A DNA stretch of 64,000 nucleotides from positions 1 to 64,000 of the forward strand of contig WEDG01000811.1 of NCBI GenBank assembly GCA_017591395.1. The letters are read 5' to 3'. The position numbers and the translations under genes were made by a program. Position 1 is the stretch's first letter. Each line of letters begins with the position of its first letter. The DNA is from Schistocephalus solidus. Its lineage: Eukaryota > Platyhelminthes > Cestoda > Diphyllobothriidea > Diphyllobothriidae. Below are positions 32,600 through 43,394 of this stretch, in pieces. The notes beneath the pieces were generated by a model, which did not search any database, had not been told where the DNA came from, and saw nothing but the letters and a program-made list of their open reading frames with translations.

Positions 32600-33465
32600 C
32601 TACCTTCTACCACGATAAATTGAGGTTTTTAAGACGTTGAGGTCGCCGATTATCTTGAATATGTCTTGTTCAACAGGCCAACAGGAGCAGTAATTCTGTT
32701 GTTGCATTTCAAAATTTTTATTTTTTTCCATTTCCACTGCTTTACTGTGGGGTCAGGGTAATTGAGCACTGTCATTTTTATAGAATCCGCTTGTTATCCC
32801 CTTCTCTGATCAAGCGAGGTCAACCTCTATCTATGCGAAGGAATTAACTAATATCGAGCATTACGACTGAGCGTAACACTAAATCCAGGGATAATACCTC
32901 CTATGCTATATAGAAGCAGTAGTAGTAGTAATAGTAGTTGAAAGAAGAAGCATGCACGATGGTTGACGCTGTCGCCTGACGTACCTTCGATGTCTACTTA
33001 ACCCCCTTTTGTCCCCAACAACCGCTAAGTGGTAGGCCAAAGTACACCTGAGCAATCCTTGTGTAAATTTTATTTTTTTTGTAACATTGCGGATGTTGGA
33101 AGCACCCACATTTGACTAATTGTTCATCCTATCCTACGTAACAATAGGTGTGACGCACGGATTATGTTGGGATTGAACGATGGTCGATGAAATCGTCAAT
33201 GAGAGCTGTGCTGTCTGAAACTGCATTTTTCACAACAATGCAGGTTAGGGTGCATAAACAACCAAAATATTTTAAAAAATTCCTTTGTCCCTCTGATATA
33301 GGCCTCTAAATGAAGTCAACCTCCACGTGTCTACTGGTCATTACGACTCCTTTAATTCTCACTTCTATTTTCCAGGGGGTGTGGATTACCGTCTCGGTAG
33401 TATCCGACACGCAGGTTTGACCTTTATCACATTACATGACAAATAGGGTCTTTGGGAAAGGTAGG
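32600..33465. other. No gene recognised
   Basis: AT-rich sequence with a short 'agtagtagtaatagtagt' tract near 32,918. No motif, repeat match or splice-framed exon found. Confidence 0.4.
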
Positions 33466-33469
33466 AAAC

Positions 33470-34010
33470 TTTATTGGTACTTTTTGCAAGGCTGGTTCCC
33501 CAGATCGTCGTCAGACTTGAATAAATGTGCAAATAACAGTTTACATTTCAAACGTTCTTACAAAATCGATACTGATCTGTTGATTGCGTCACTAAACGAC
33601 CTTCGTGTGCATCAATCTGTGTTACTTGGTTCTTGTCTCTCCCATTTTTCTCTTTGAGATTTTGGTACGGGGCGCCTAACCCAATGGGCTGATTGATGCA
33701 TGGCTAATCAAAGTTCATGGCCTCAGGCAACTCTTATCTTTTTGGAGAGGTGGACATCGACGATGCGAGTTTGTCCCGGGGAATCTGTGCCCTCTATCAA
33801 GGGTGTTCTTGGTCATTAAGGACAGATGGTCGCGCCTCTTGACCGCCACTTGATGTTCGTGGATGCGTGTGGAGGCAGCTTTTGCCATTTGGCCAACATA
33901 TAGGGCATCAGATGTATCGCACGAGATCTTATCAAATTTTTGTATTTATTTACCAAGACAACCAACCCTAGCTGAGTGAGAAGAGTAGTCTTCGAATTGT
34001 TCACCCTTTC
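33470..34010 (-). mobile_element. Penelope-like element GIY-YIG end, minus strand
   Basis: Reverse-strand reading near 33,915-33,800 gives ISCDTSDALYVGQMAKAAS then TRIHEHQVAVKRRDHLS. This corresponds to the YCG and MHEHTLAVRRKD parts of the GIY-YIG domain of the 38-kb element. The segment ends with a hammerhead-like CTGACGACGA (33,514-33,505), a hairpin, and a degraded GAAA. Frameshifts after the domain show decay. The subfamily is closer to the ends at 44.6 and 46.7 kb than to the 38-kb element. Confidence 0.7.
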
Positions 34011-34019
34011 ATTTGGTGT

Positions 34020-34685
34020 TTCTGCAAGAGTTCAGAAAAATTCCCAGTACAAGGAAAAATCCGTCATGGATTTGTTTTAGGCGCCTGATTGGAACCATTT
34101 AGTTCTTTTTCCTAGACCCTTGCTGTTTCGTGCATCGACGTACAAGATCTTCAAGTTAACTATTTTTTGGAAAAATAATTCGAAAATGTAACTCGGTAGC
34201 TTTCTTCGTCAGAACACTGTGCTTTTTCTCACTGTAGCAAGCTGTTGACGGTTATCCTCCTGTGAGAGTGTCAAAGTGTTATTTATTCCGCATATTTGTC
34301 TTTGCGGTAAACGGATGTGTATTATGTTCCGTCAGACTTTCACTGTGCAAGAACATCCAGAAATGGGAGTTTGTTGACAACTTCTTTCTCGAGTGGGAAT
34401 TTTACTCAAGTCTGAAGATGACCGGGGGAACCCGCGTTGACGATGTACCAATAAAGTATTCTATTGCCCAAAAAATTATTTATCTTCAAATTACAGTTCT
34501 TGACATACCCGCCTTCCAAGTCAGTACATATGTCTATTTGTAAAATGCATCCGTCATTAACTCCCCTCCCCTACTTCACTGTCAACACCGAACGACCCGG
34601 GTGGTCCAACCTCTGCCTTTAACTGCCGTGTGGCTGCTGGACGAGAATATCCCCTAGTGCGATCGGTGAGCACCCCACTACAAAT
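34020..34685. other. No clear gene; possible PLE terminus
   Basis: The only signal is CTGAAGATGACCGGGGGAAC at about 34,412, a CUGANGA-plus-hairpin arrangement like PLE ends, but without a GAAAC block. It is followed by AATAAAG at 34,451. The 93-codon open frame around it (34,262-34,543) has no motif. Confidence 0.35.
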
Positions 34686-34689
34686 TTAT

Positions 34690-34948
34690 TGTCAGTGTTA
34701 GCAAGTTCTCAAGTGAATAATAATATTTTTCACTCGTACCTCGTAGCTGTCTATGTTGACTGCTGTCATATTGCTGGTAGGAAAACATTGCTAGTAAGTA
34801 TATTGGTTTCGTGCAAACACCAGATGCGCGTCACGTTGGGATGTGTGAGTAAACAATTCAATAGTAGGGGTGCTCACGGAATCAAGCCAAACTGAAATAC
34901 ATGCGTATACAACTGAGAAATTAGGGTTGTGAATTTTAAAAGTTACCA
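34690..34948 (+). promoter_or_regulatory. 5' flank of tetraspanin copy 2
   Basis: Homologous to 270-530 upstream of copy 1. Similarity continues into intron 1 of both genes ('gtaggttcacgtc.tgctactctgtttta'), so the duplicated unit spans promoter, exons and introns. Confidence 0.45.
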
Positions 34949-36671
34949 ATGGCATCAGTTCTGTGTTATAAAGTTGTCCTGGGAGTTGTCTGCGTCTGCC
35001 AGTTGGTAGGTTCACGTCATGCTACTCTGTTTTACATTTAACTGTTTATGCTATAGCTTTCTATTTTTTCAGTTCAATGTTAAAAGTAATAGGCTCGTTA
35101 TGGAGCAATAACCAAAAAAGATCAGAACGTACGTATTAATAATGAGAGCCTCCAATTCTCGCAGAGGTTAACGTGTACAAAGACAGGTGACATTTAGTAA
35201 TATGTCTTCTAAATTATTAACGTTAAGTACATGAAGCGGGTGATGCCAAAAGCACCATGGGTCTTTTAAACTAAGTGACTAGAAGTCATACCTAATTCTG
35301 TCTCCTGCCCGACTTCAGTGAAGCATACATCTATCTGAGTTTGCAAGCACTGAAACGCACAGGTAAAACTGGCAAAGCTCGTCTAAGTATGCTTAACGTT
35401 TGGCAGTATTATTTACAGTGAGTGTGGAAAGGAAAATTTCATCTATGAATTATTTCCGTCATCAGGTAACAGTAGCCCTATCCAGCAAGAACTAACTTTG
35501 AACCCAACCACCTGGGCAGGGTCCAGTTCAAACGCTGCAATTTAAGTAAGAAGGCCATGTCCTGGAAGTTGCCACCGGGAATATTCACCGTCTTAGGGAG
35601 CAACAATCTACCCCAATGGTAGGCAGACATGGGGTCTATACTAGTGCTTAGCGGTCCCGGTATAGAACGCTAGTTGTTAGTTGTGTAGCAGACGGGGTTG
35701 CAGAGGAAACCGTATTGCAAAGAACTCAACTTCCACATAACTCAATGACAGGCTCTTTGATCTCAGGCGTACTGTACGACAGGACGTAAGGCCCAAATCA
35801 GACGAACTTTGCGTTTCCCCATAATAAGAATCTTCCAACAGCAGTTTTTCATTTGCCAAACTTATCAGATCCCCGTGTACTCGTAGTCTGAAAGTAGGTA
35901 GTAGGCAGTCGTATAACCCAAAAAAATATGCATATGGACAGAACAAAATCTACAGTCACTTACCTAAAAAAGACTAATTCTAAATATTTCTACAAACGTC
36001 TATTATTTAGCCCGTTGGGATCGCGGGCATTGCTTTAGGCAGCCTACCCGTTAACCACACCCACGCCTACGGCATCGTGAGAGTCCCATTGCTCATTGGT
36101 CTCGGCGTTGTGGTTATTTTAGTAGTCATTCTCCCCGAAATCGGTCTCGTTTGCGGCCGCGGACCTGTACTTTACGTGGAACGTTCACTTGGCTACCATT
36201 TTATCCAACATACCGTTTTAGTCCTTTCTATCTTGACCGCCATTGTACATTTTGCTTTTGACAGTTACTTCCTGGTCTTTGGAAATCCCGTAAAATTGAC
36301 TAGCTTGTTGATTAAAAATGCGCATGCAGGTTAATAGCTTTGTGAGCTCCGCTGCCTTTGACAAAATTCATCTCCGTCCGACCGTCATGGACGTACTGCA
36401 GAAGATGATAAGTAAATTCCATTGACAGAGGCAATGCGTGCCCAATAGTTGCAGTGCTGTGAACTGCATTCTACCAAGTTTTATAAAGTGACGCAATTGC
36501 CAGCTTCTTACTGTCCGAATAATCTCAGAATCTTCAAAAAACAAGATGCCTACAAAATTGTAAGTTAAGAATATTCAAACAATCCAATTTGTTATTTTTT
36601 TTGCGTTGAGGGCTTGGTAAGATGACCTTGCATTATTCTAAGAGCTCAAAAACTTTACCTAGATGTCTGTG

Positions 36672-36720
<49 letters not shown>

Positions 36721-39700
36721 CGAAATATATATCCGAAAATTCTGGATGCGCTACGTAGACGACACCTTTTTTATCATACACCGAGAAGCCAAAGAGAACT
36801 TCAAAAGGGATCTGAACTCGATTTTCTCGCAGATTCAATTCACAATGGAGGAAGAAGAGGATGGAATGCTCCCTTTTCTCGATGTTCAGATATCAAGGCA
36901 GTAGGACGGAACCCTCCAGATTGGCGTGTTTCGAAAAGCGACTAACCAAAGGGCCGACTACCACCCGCAGACACCTCAGGTGTTATTTACCGTGTCAACT
37001 GTCTAGACTGCCCGGCCAACTACTGCGGCATGACCGAAAAACGACTGAGTACGCGCATGCACGAGCACACTTTGGCCGTAAGGCGAAAGGATATTCAATC
37101 ACACGTCGCCATGCATAGTCTAGAAAACAACCACCGGTTCGATTTTGATGGAGCTCAAGTGCTCGGCCGAGCCGAAAACAGACTGGCGAGGGAAGTCATC
37201 GAAGCTTGGCAGTCAGACGCCAACTCTATCAACCGCAGCATTGACCTACCAGTGCCCTATGAGGCCGTCAAGCACCATTGGCGCACGAGGGGAGGACCAA
37301 TGAGAAACGAGGTGGCTAGACCTATCGCAAGTGAGCGCAAAAGACCCTTTTTAAAATATTTAGTTCCCCCTATGCTCTATCTCCGATGATGCGCTCGAGT
37401 ATGAGTGTGAAACGTCAGGCAAGTATATCTTCTACCCCAGAGATCGCCTTATCTTCTCCTTCCATTTCAACACCTGGAGTCCGTATTTTCTCCTATATCC
37501 ATGAGAATTTCGGGCGCGAAGTGCTTTGCCGAGCACGGCACTGGGAAAGATTTTCCCGTAGACAAGGATCTACATGGGCACAATTAGCCTTTCTGCACGA
37601 ATGCCTGAGGTCGGACATTATGCCACGGAGTGTTTCTGTAAGACCACCAGCTAAAACGGATTTCGGTCGGGATGTCGCCAGGAGCTGCAGTCGCCGCTTA
37701 TTAAGAACCCTCATCAATGAATGCCACATTCGTCTACAAAAATACGGCAGGGAAATCGAACGGGAGAAAGCAGAATGTGCATCACGCCTGGAGATGACAA
37801 CACTGCAAAACTTAGAGCGCTGGATCACGAATAAGATGAATGAGGTCCGAGACAAGAAAAAAAGGCCCAACTACTGAACAAAATGTGTAGCCTAAAACAA
37901 GCACAGGCACACGCACCTGAACAATCATCCGTCCATAATCTGTCGTCTAAACAACTAACATCTGATCAGATTAAAGTGCTTCAGCACGAATCCGGCTTCA
38001 ACACAGGAGACGCACATACAGTGGATTTTATTGCCTCACTGGAAGCGACACTCTCAAAGACACAGACCACAGAAGACGCCAAGAACACGATCCGCCAGCA
38101 AGTCGCCTCCCTCATCATATCCCACAGGCCACGCCGAACCATCCCTCCAGCCGAGGTAAAGGCCATTAGGGAATTAAAGAAGGACGAAGAAATTGTTATT
38201 GTTCCAGCTGACAAAGGACGGGCAACTGTAATCTCGGACAAGTCAAAATACATGGCAAAAGCTCAGGAGCTACTAAACGACAGTCAGTCATATAAGGTCG
38301 TCGAATCTGACCCTATGAAAACACTGGTAGAAAAATCAATAAGAGTCTGAATCTAATGAGGAGCCAAAAGGCAATATCCGAAAACGATTGGAGACAGATG
38401 AAACCACAGGATGCCGCCTTAGCGCGGTTCTACGGTTTGCCAAAAATCCACAAGCCTAATGTTCCCCTACGGCCCATCGTGGCGCTGAAAGGCACGCCTA
38501 CCTACGGACTTGCTAAATGGCTCGCTAAGCATTTGAAGAAGCTGGTAGAGGGCTCAGAACACACAGCCGTATCCTCAACGCACTTCCTAGAAAAACTCCG
38601 AGGCATCACAATCGCCCCCGACGAGATAATGGTATCCTTTGACGTCGTCTCCCTATTTACATCCATCCCAAAGGAACTGGCCATGAGAGTCATCGATGAC
38701 CTTCTGGACAGAAGGTACAACGATGAAGGAAAACTTTTTAAAAGAGAACACGCAAAGGAGTTACTGGACTACTGCCTTCGCACGTACTTTACGTTAAACG
38801 ACTATGTTTATGAGCAAATCCAGGGAACCCCGATGGGATCACCGATCTCCGCCTACCTTGCGGAGGCCATCCTGCAAGAACGGGAAACTCAGGTCTTCCA
38901 GATCTACAAGCCAAAATTCTGGATGCGCTACGTAGACGACACCTTTGTTATCATACACCGAGAAGCCAAAGAGAACTTCAAAAGGGATCTGAACTCGATT
39001 TTCTCGCAGATTCAATTCAAAATGGAGGAAGAAGAGGATGGAATGCTCCCTTTTCTCGATGTTCAGATATCAAGGCAGGAGGACGGAACCCTTCAGATTG
39101 GCGTGTTTCGAAAAGCGAATAACACGGAGAAAATTATTCACTACAACATCAACCACCCCCTGTCGCATAAACGCAGTTGCGTCCGATCGCTTTTTCACCG
39201 CATCCAGACACACTGCAGCACAGAGGCTGAGAAGCTGCGAGAACGTAAAACCCTATGGCGCCTCTTTCTCGCCAGTGGATATCCACATAGCTTCGTAAAC
39301 AAATGCTTATACCAAAGGCATACAAAGACCGAAGGTGACACTAACCAAAGACCTGAAACCTTCCATGTCTTGCCCTATGTGAAGAACGCCTCAGAAGCCA
39401 CTGAGCGCATGTTAAGACCGCTAAACGTGGGCGTTGGACACCGACCAGAGACCACTATCCGTCGATTAGTCATGCAACCAAAGGGCCGACTACCAACTGC
39501 AGACACCTCAGGTGTTATTTACCGTCTCAACTGTCTAGACTGCCCGGCCAACTACTGCGGCATGACCGACAAACGACTGAGTACGCGCATGCACGAGCAC
39601 ACTTTGGCCGTAAGGCGAAAGGATATTCGATCACCCATCACCATGCATAGTCTAGAAAACAACCACCGGTTCGATTTTGACGGAGCTCAAGTGCTCGGCC

Positions 39701-39993
39701 GAGCCGAAAACAGACTGGCGAGGGAAGTCATCGAAGCTTGGCAGTCAGACGCCAACTCTATCAACCGCAGCATTGACCTACCAGTGCCCTATGAGGCCGT
39801 CAAGAACCATTGGCGCACGAGGGGAGGACCAATGAGAAACGAGGTGGCTAGATTTATCGCAAGTGAGCACGAAAGACCCTTTTTAAACCATGTAGTTCCC
39901 CCTATGCTCTATCTCCGATGATGCGCTCGAGTATGAGTGTGAAACGTCAGAAAAGTATATCTTCTACCCCAGAGATCGCCTTATCTTCTCCTT

Positions 39994-40074
<81 letters not shown>

Positions 40075-42732
40075 GCGCAAGTCAACTATCACTTTAAACT
40101 AAATCACGCGCAAGTCACCGTCCCAGCTCCAATTTCCCATGGAGTATACGGTGGACATCGTCGGACTACGACGGTCGAACGTTCATGTGTGTGTGTGTGT
40201 GTGCCCCCTAAACGGGCCACGTGGTGGATGCGTTCGACCAACACGGGGGCCACATTAGGGCACGGCAGGCGTTATTCGGGTTGCGCTCCCATAACAAATG
40301 CTGAACATGGAGGTGTGGTGGCACACCTAGGGGCGGCTAGGACTTAGGGGACCCAGCCGCGCCAGCCACCTGCGTCCTCTCCCACCTCCGGTCTTCTTGA
40401 CTCTGTCTTGACACCGGGCTCAGGTGGGGGAGGAAAGAGTGCGGTAGATGCAGCGCAAGTCTACTATCACTTTAAACTAAATCACGCGCAAGTCACCGTC
40501 CCTGCTCCACTTTCCCATGGAGCATACGGTGTACATCGTCGGACTACGACGGTCGAACTGTCGTGTGTGTGTGTGTGTGTGCCCCCTAAACGGGCCACGT
40601 GGTAGATGCGTTGGACCAACAGGGGGCCACATTAGGGCATGGCGTGCGTTATTCGGGTTGCGCTCCCATAACAAATGCCGAACATAGAGGTGTGGTGGCA
40701 CGCCTAGTGGTGGCTAGGACTTCGGGGACCTGGCCGCGCCAGCCACCTGCGTCCTCTCCCGCCTCCGGTTTTATTGACTCTGTCTTGACACTGGGCTTAG
40801 GTGGGGGAGGAGAAGAGAGTGCGGTAGCTGCAGCGCAAGGCTACTATCACTTAAAACTAATTCACGCGCAAGTCACCGTCCCTGCACCACCATGGTGTGG
40901 AGCATACGGTGGACATCGTCGGACTATGAAGGTCGAACTGTCGTCGTGTGTGTGTGTGTGTGCCGACAACACCGATACACCATGCACACTCTCCGCTCCT
41001 GCCATTCTTAGCGTCCCTGCTACCCCCACTACCATGAATGACAACCTCCCAGCCTCCACCGATTTCTCCTGCCCACACTGCGCCCGCAACTTCAACTCAC
41101 GCATCGGCGTGGTCGGTCACCTGCGAATCCATCGCACGGAGGCTGGTGAACCAGTGCCTGGGGCTCCGACATACAGTTGACGCGCCCGCCTTCACTGCCC
41201 TCACTGCTCCCGCACATTTACACACCGCATGGGCCTATTAGGACACATGCGCCTCCACGACAACCTTCGCTAAACCACCGGAGGCTAAGCTACATCAGCG
41301 CACACTACCTACACCAATGCATCGAAAACACCCTCACAATCACCATTTACCAGAGTATATCACGGTTTCCTAGAAACCGTGGCTGGGAAGTCTGCCAATC
41401 TGACGCTTCCACCAGACCACGCCATCGGCTCAGTGTATGTGCTGTGTGGGTCGAGTGGCTGACCAGTGGAGTGGGAGTCAGACGGCGATGGCTGCTCCAT
41501 ATCCCCTAAGTAAGTGAATCCTGGTGTGTGCGTTATGGGGGCCAGGTCGTGCTGTGGCGCGCGAAGACGGGTACGCCGATCCATCAGCCAATGCGCCCAC
41601 TCCCACATCAGGCAACTGACCGGCTCGGACAGTGTCTGATGGTGGGGGTTGGGGAGAGAGTGAGGTCGACAGCTCAGCGCATGCTCCTCAGCGCATGTTC
41701 CTCAGCGCATGTTCCTCACTATAAACAATCTGACGTGCTTAGACTATCACGGTTAGCTAAAAGCCGTGGCTTGGAAGGTTGCCAACTGACGGGATAACTC
41801 GGACCGCGTGGTCAGCCCAATGTGTGTTTTGTGTGGAGTGGCTGACTGGCGGACTGAGAGTCAGGCTGCAATGGCTCCTTCTTCATGTGGTCTTTATGGC
41901 ACTCCCACTCTGTGGGATCCGAGCCAGGTGTGGTGGTACGCCCAGGGGCGGCTCCAGTCGCGCCAGCCACCTGCGACCTCTCTCATCTCCGGGCTTCTTG
42001 TCCGTGTCGTGAGACCGGGCTCAGGTGGGGGAGGAGAAGCGTGTGCGGTAACGTTGAGTGCCGCGGTTGGAAGGTTGCCAACTGACAATTCAACTCAAAC
42101 CGCGCAGTTAGTCTAATGTGCGTTGTGTGGAGTGGCTGACTGGTGGCCTGAGAGTCAGGCTGCGATGGCTCCTTCTCAACTTGACCTCTGGCTATCTCAC
42201 ACATGTGAGATGTAAGCTGTTAAACCCCCTGTTATGTGAAATCCTGGTGCTTGTGTTTGGGAGGCCAGGTCGTGTACATAGTACACGTAGACGAGGTCAC
42301 CAGCAGCTGCTTGGACTAGGAGGTTAAATTGTTAGAATTTTATTTGCTAGCTGAAATTTGCATTGAAAGAGAAGAAAACTTTTGAGCTTCAAAGTAAGGT
42401 GCGAGGTTCCTTGCGTTATTAAATCTAGAGCGATATTGGTTTGCTCTTGTTATTTAGGGCTAATTATTTCAGGAGGAGTCAGCACTGCAAATGGGCAATT
42501 ATCTTTCACCATGGGTCGACAATTATGGGAGAAAGTACCGACAATCCTCGATTAAAAGTTTCTTTAGTATCTTCGTTTTTTAGCTTAGGGCCTTGCTACC
42601 GTACTAACTAATAGTATGTACCATTACATCAAATATCTTGGTGTATTCTTCGTAGGACAATTCTTCGTGCAGATACTCATTTTCATTATGCTTCTTGTAA
42701 AAATACATTCAGATGGGTTCGTCAGCTCTTGA
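34949..42732 (+). CDS. Tetraspanin, copy 2 (five exons, degenerate loop, defective donor)
   Basis: Exons are 34,949-35,005, 36,011-36,289, 36,330-36,407, 36,449-36,559 and 42,589-42,732, all phase 0 and open, predicting about 222 residues. TM1 spans exon 1 and 2 (CYKVVLGVVCVCQL, PVGIAGIALG), TM2 is GLGVVVILVVILPEIGLV, TM3 is LVLSILTAIVHFAFDSYFLV, and TM4 is GVFFVGQFFVQILIFIMLLV. Compared with copy 1 the loop motif CCG reads CCE, PDSCC reads PASYC, the next Cys is Phe and the final GC reads GL, leaving three of six disulphide cysteines. The donor after exon 3 is AT-AAGT instead of GT-AAGT, and reading through meets a stop at once. Intron 4 has grown to 6,029 bases by retroelement insertion. 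Together these suggest a decaying paralogue, although open exons leave room for altered function. Confidence 0.75.
36673..36718 (+). repeat. (TA)n microsatellite
   Basis: About 23 TA units mark the left edge of the PLE insertion in intron 4 of tetraspanin copy 2. A second TA tract marks its right edge at 39,997. Confidence 0.9.
36719..37389 (+). mobile_element. Truncated PLE copy in tandem with the complete one (pseudo-LTR arrangement)
   Basis: It begins inside the RT at the catalytic box (36,751-36,762, tacgtagacgac, YVDD) and follows the 39-kb copy closely. It has an in-frame TAG near 36,901, skips about 360 bases between the 'gcgactaac' and 'caaagggccg' positions (counterparts near 39,115 and 39,478), and then continues through the GIY-YIG domain (MHEHTLAVRRKD) to the common stop at 37,387-37,389. 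It passes without a gap into the start of the next copy. PLEs are known for such partial tandem copies. Confidence 0.85.
37383..37420 (+). ncRNA. Hammerhead-ribozyme-like motif at the PLE tandem junction
   Basis: The core reads CCGATGA (37,383-37,389), a stem II of GCGCTC with GAGTGT around a GAGTAT loop, GAAAC (37,409-37,413) and GTC. The hammerhead consensus is CUGANGA, stem II, GAAA, stem III, NUH, so only the U at the second position deviates. PLEs of many animals are known to carry hammerheads with very short stem III. Stem I and activity cannot be judged from sequence alone. Confidence 0.6.
37386..39921 (+). pseudogene. Penelope-like element protein: N-terminal region, RT, GIY-YIG endonuclease
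   Basis: PLE proteins reverse transcribe element RNA and cut DNA with a GIY-YIG nuclease. Three adjacent frames (37,386-37,877; 37,883-38,350; 38,356-39,921) are one protein of about 845 residues split by single-base indels in A-rich runs near 37,857 and 38,338. The first part is a charged helical N-terminal region. The middle has IVPADKGRATV. The RT shows PLRPIVALKGTPTYG, MVSFDVVSLFTSIP, QGTPMGSPIS and catalytic YVDD at 38,929-38,940, then LPFLDVQISR. The GIY-YIG domain (about 39,505-39,650) shows SGVIYRLNCLDC, YCG, and TRMHEHTLAVRR. All catalytic motifs are intact. The start ATG overlaps the stop codon of the upstream truncated copy and lies within the hammerhead core. Confidence 0.85.
39915..39950 (+). 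ncRNA. Second hammerhead-like motif at the PLE 3' end
   Basis: Identical to the copy at 37,383 through the core: CCGATGA (39,915-39,921), hairpin, GAAAC (39,941-39,945), GTC. The TGA stop codon of the PLE protein is the last three bases of the core heptamer. About 50 further bases also repeat 37,418-37,469 before a TA tract, consistent with a terminal repeat flanking the complete copy. Confidence 0.6.
39997..40071 (+). repeat. (TA)n microsatellite
   Basis: About 37 TA units lie directly between the PLE 3' end and the first RTE-type module. Confidence 0.9.
40071..40963 (+). repeat. RTE-type 3' modules in tandem
   Basis: Two complete units (about 40,203-40,581 and 40,582-40,963) and a partial one (40,071-40,202) match 20,690-21,040. 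Each ends 'gtcgaactgtcgtgtg' or similar with a GT tract. Confidence 0.75.
40964..41274 (+). mobile_element. RTE-like C-terminal zinc-finger fragment
   Basis: Matches 25,256-25,565. It carries finger 4 (CPHCARNFNSRIGVVGHLRIH) at 41,071-41,133, then a TGA near 41,178 where the other copy has an Arg codon, then finger 5 with both cysteines intact (CPHCSRTFTHRMGLLGHMRL) and the TAA stop near 41,272. This copy shows what the damaged fifth finger at 25,488 looked like. Confidence 0.8.
41275..42250 (+). repeat. RTE-like 3' untranslated modules
   Basis: Continues the fragment above with the same order as 25,566-26,280: 'tatcacggtttcctagaaac', 'tccatatcccct', 'gccgtggcttggaaggttgcc' near 41,763, 'gtggtacgcccagggg'. 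A local triplication of 'cctcagcgcatg' lies near 41,688-41,711. Confidence 0.75.
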
Positions 42733-42734
42733 AT

Positions 42735-43390
42735 CAATGAGTTAACCGAATGCATATACAATATGAATTTGCGGATAGCTTGTATCATAGGGGGTGAACT
42801 TATTGGCTACATACAATCTCTTTTCTGGATAAGTCTTTATCAGTTTAAACGGAAATAGTTTAATTTACGCTGTTGCAGTTGTGTCAACCTGTGGCCCTAA
42901 ATTGACGCTCATTTGCTACGCGCATCACCTCATAAATCATCATGTTTACTTTACAGTCCACACCACTAATGAGGGCAAGAGCCCTCATTGACACAGAAGG
43001 CTTTCTGCCTTCATCCACAAAATTGCCGGGATACAAAAATACGATCCTGATTTCGAAAATACAAAGCATGCGCTGACATGATTATTCACTTGTCCAGAAG
43101 TAAGAATTATATGTGGAAATTTGAAATTTATAAATGAAATTGCGGCACGCGGACCGCTCGATAGTGCTTCATGATACGAAATTACATCGAATCACAACAG
43201 AGAGTGCAAATGTTACAATCGTTATCTACATTGGTTTTAGGTTCTTTCACCACTTATTCCTACGTCATCAAAATCCGAGAAATTATGAACAAAGATGATG
43301 CTATTATTTACAGTAGTGCGTATGGAAAAAGTTATTTCCAGATCTATGACCTCTCAGGCGTCAAAACCAACAAACTGGTAAACCCTCCCG
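42735..43390. other. No gene recognised downstream of tetraspanin copy 2
   Basis: AT-rich sequence. A short inverted repeat, 'agggcaagagccct', lies near 42,972. A 79-codon open frame at 43,171-43,410 has no motif I know. A clear AATAAA for copy 2 is not evident in the first 150 bases after its stop. Confidence 0.4.
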
Positions 43391-43394
43391 TATG

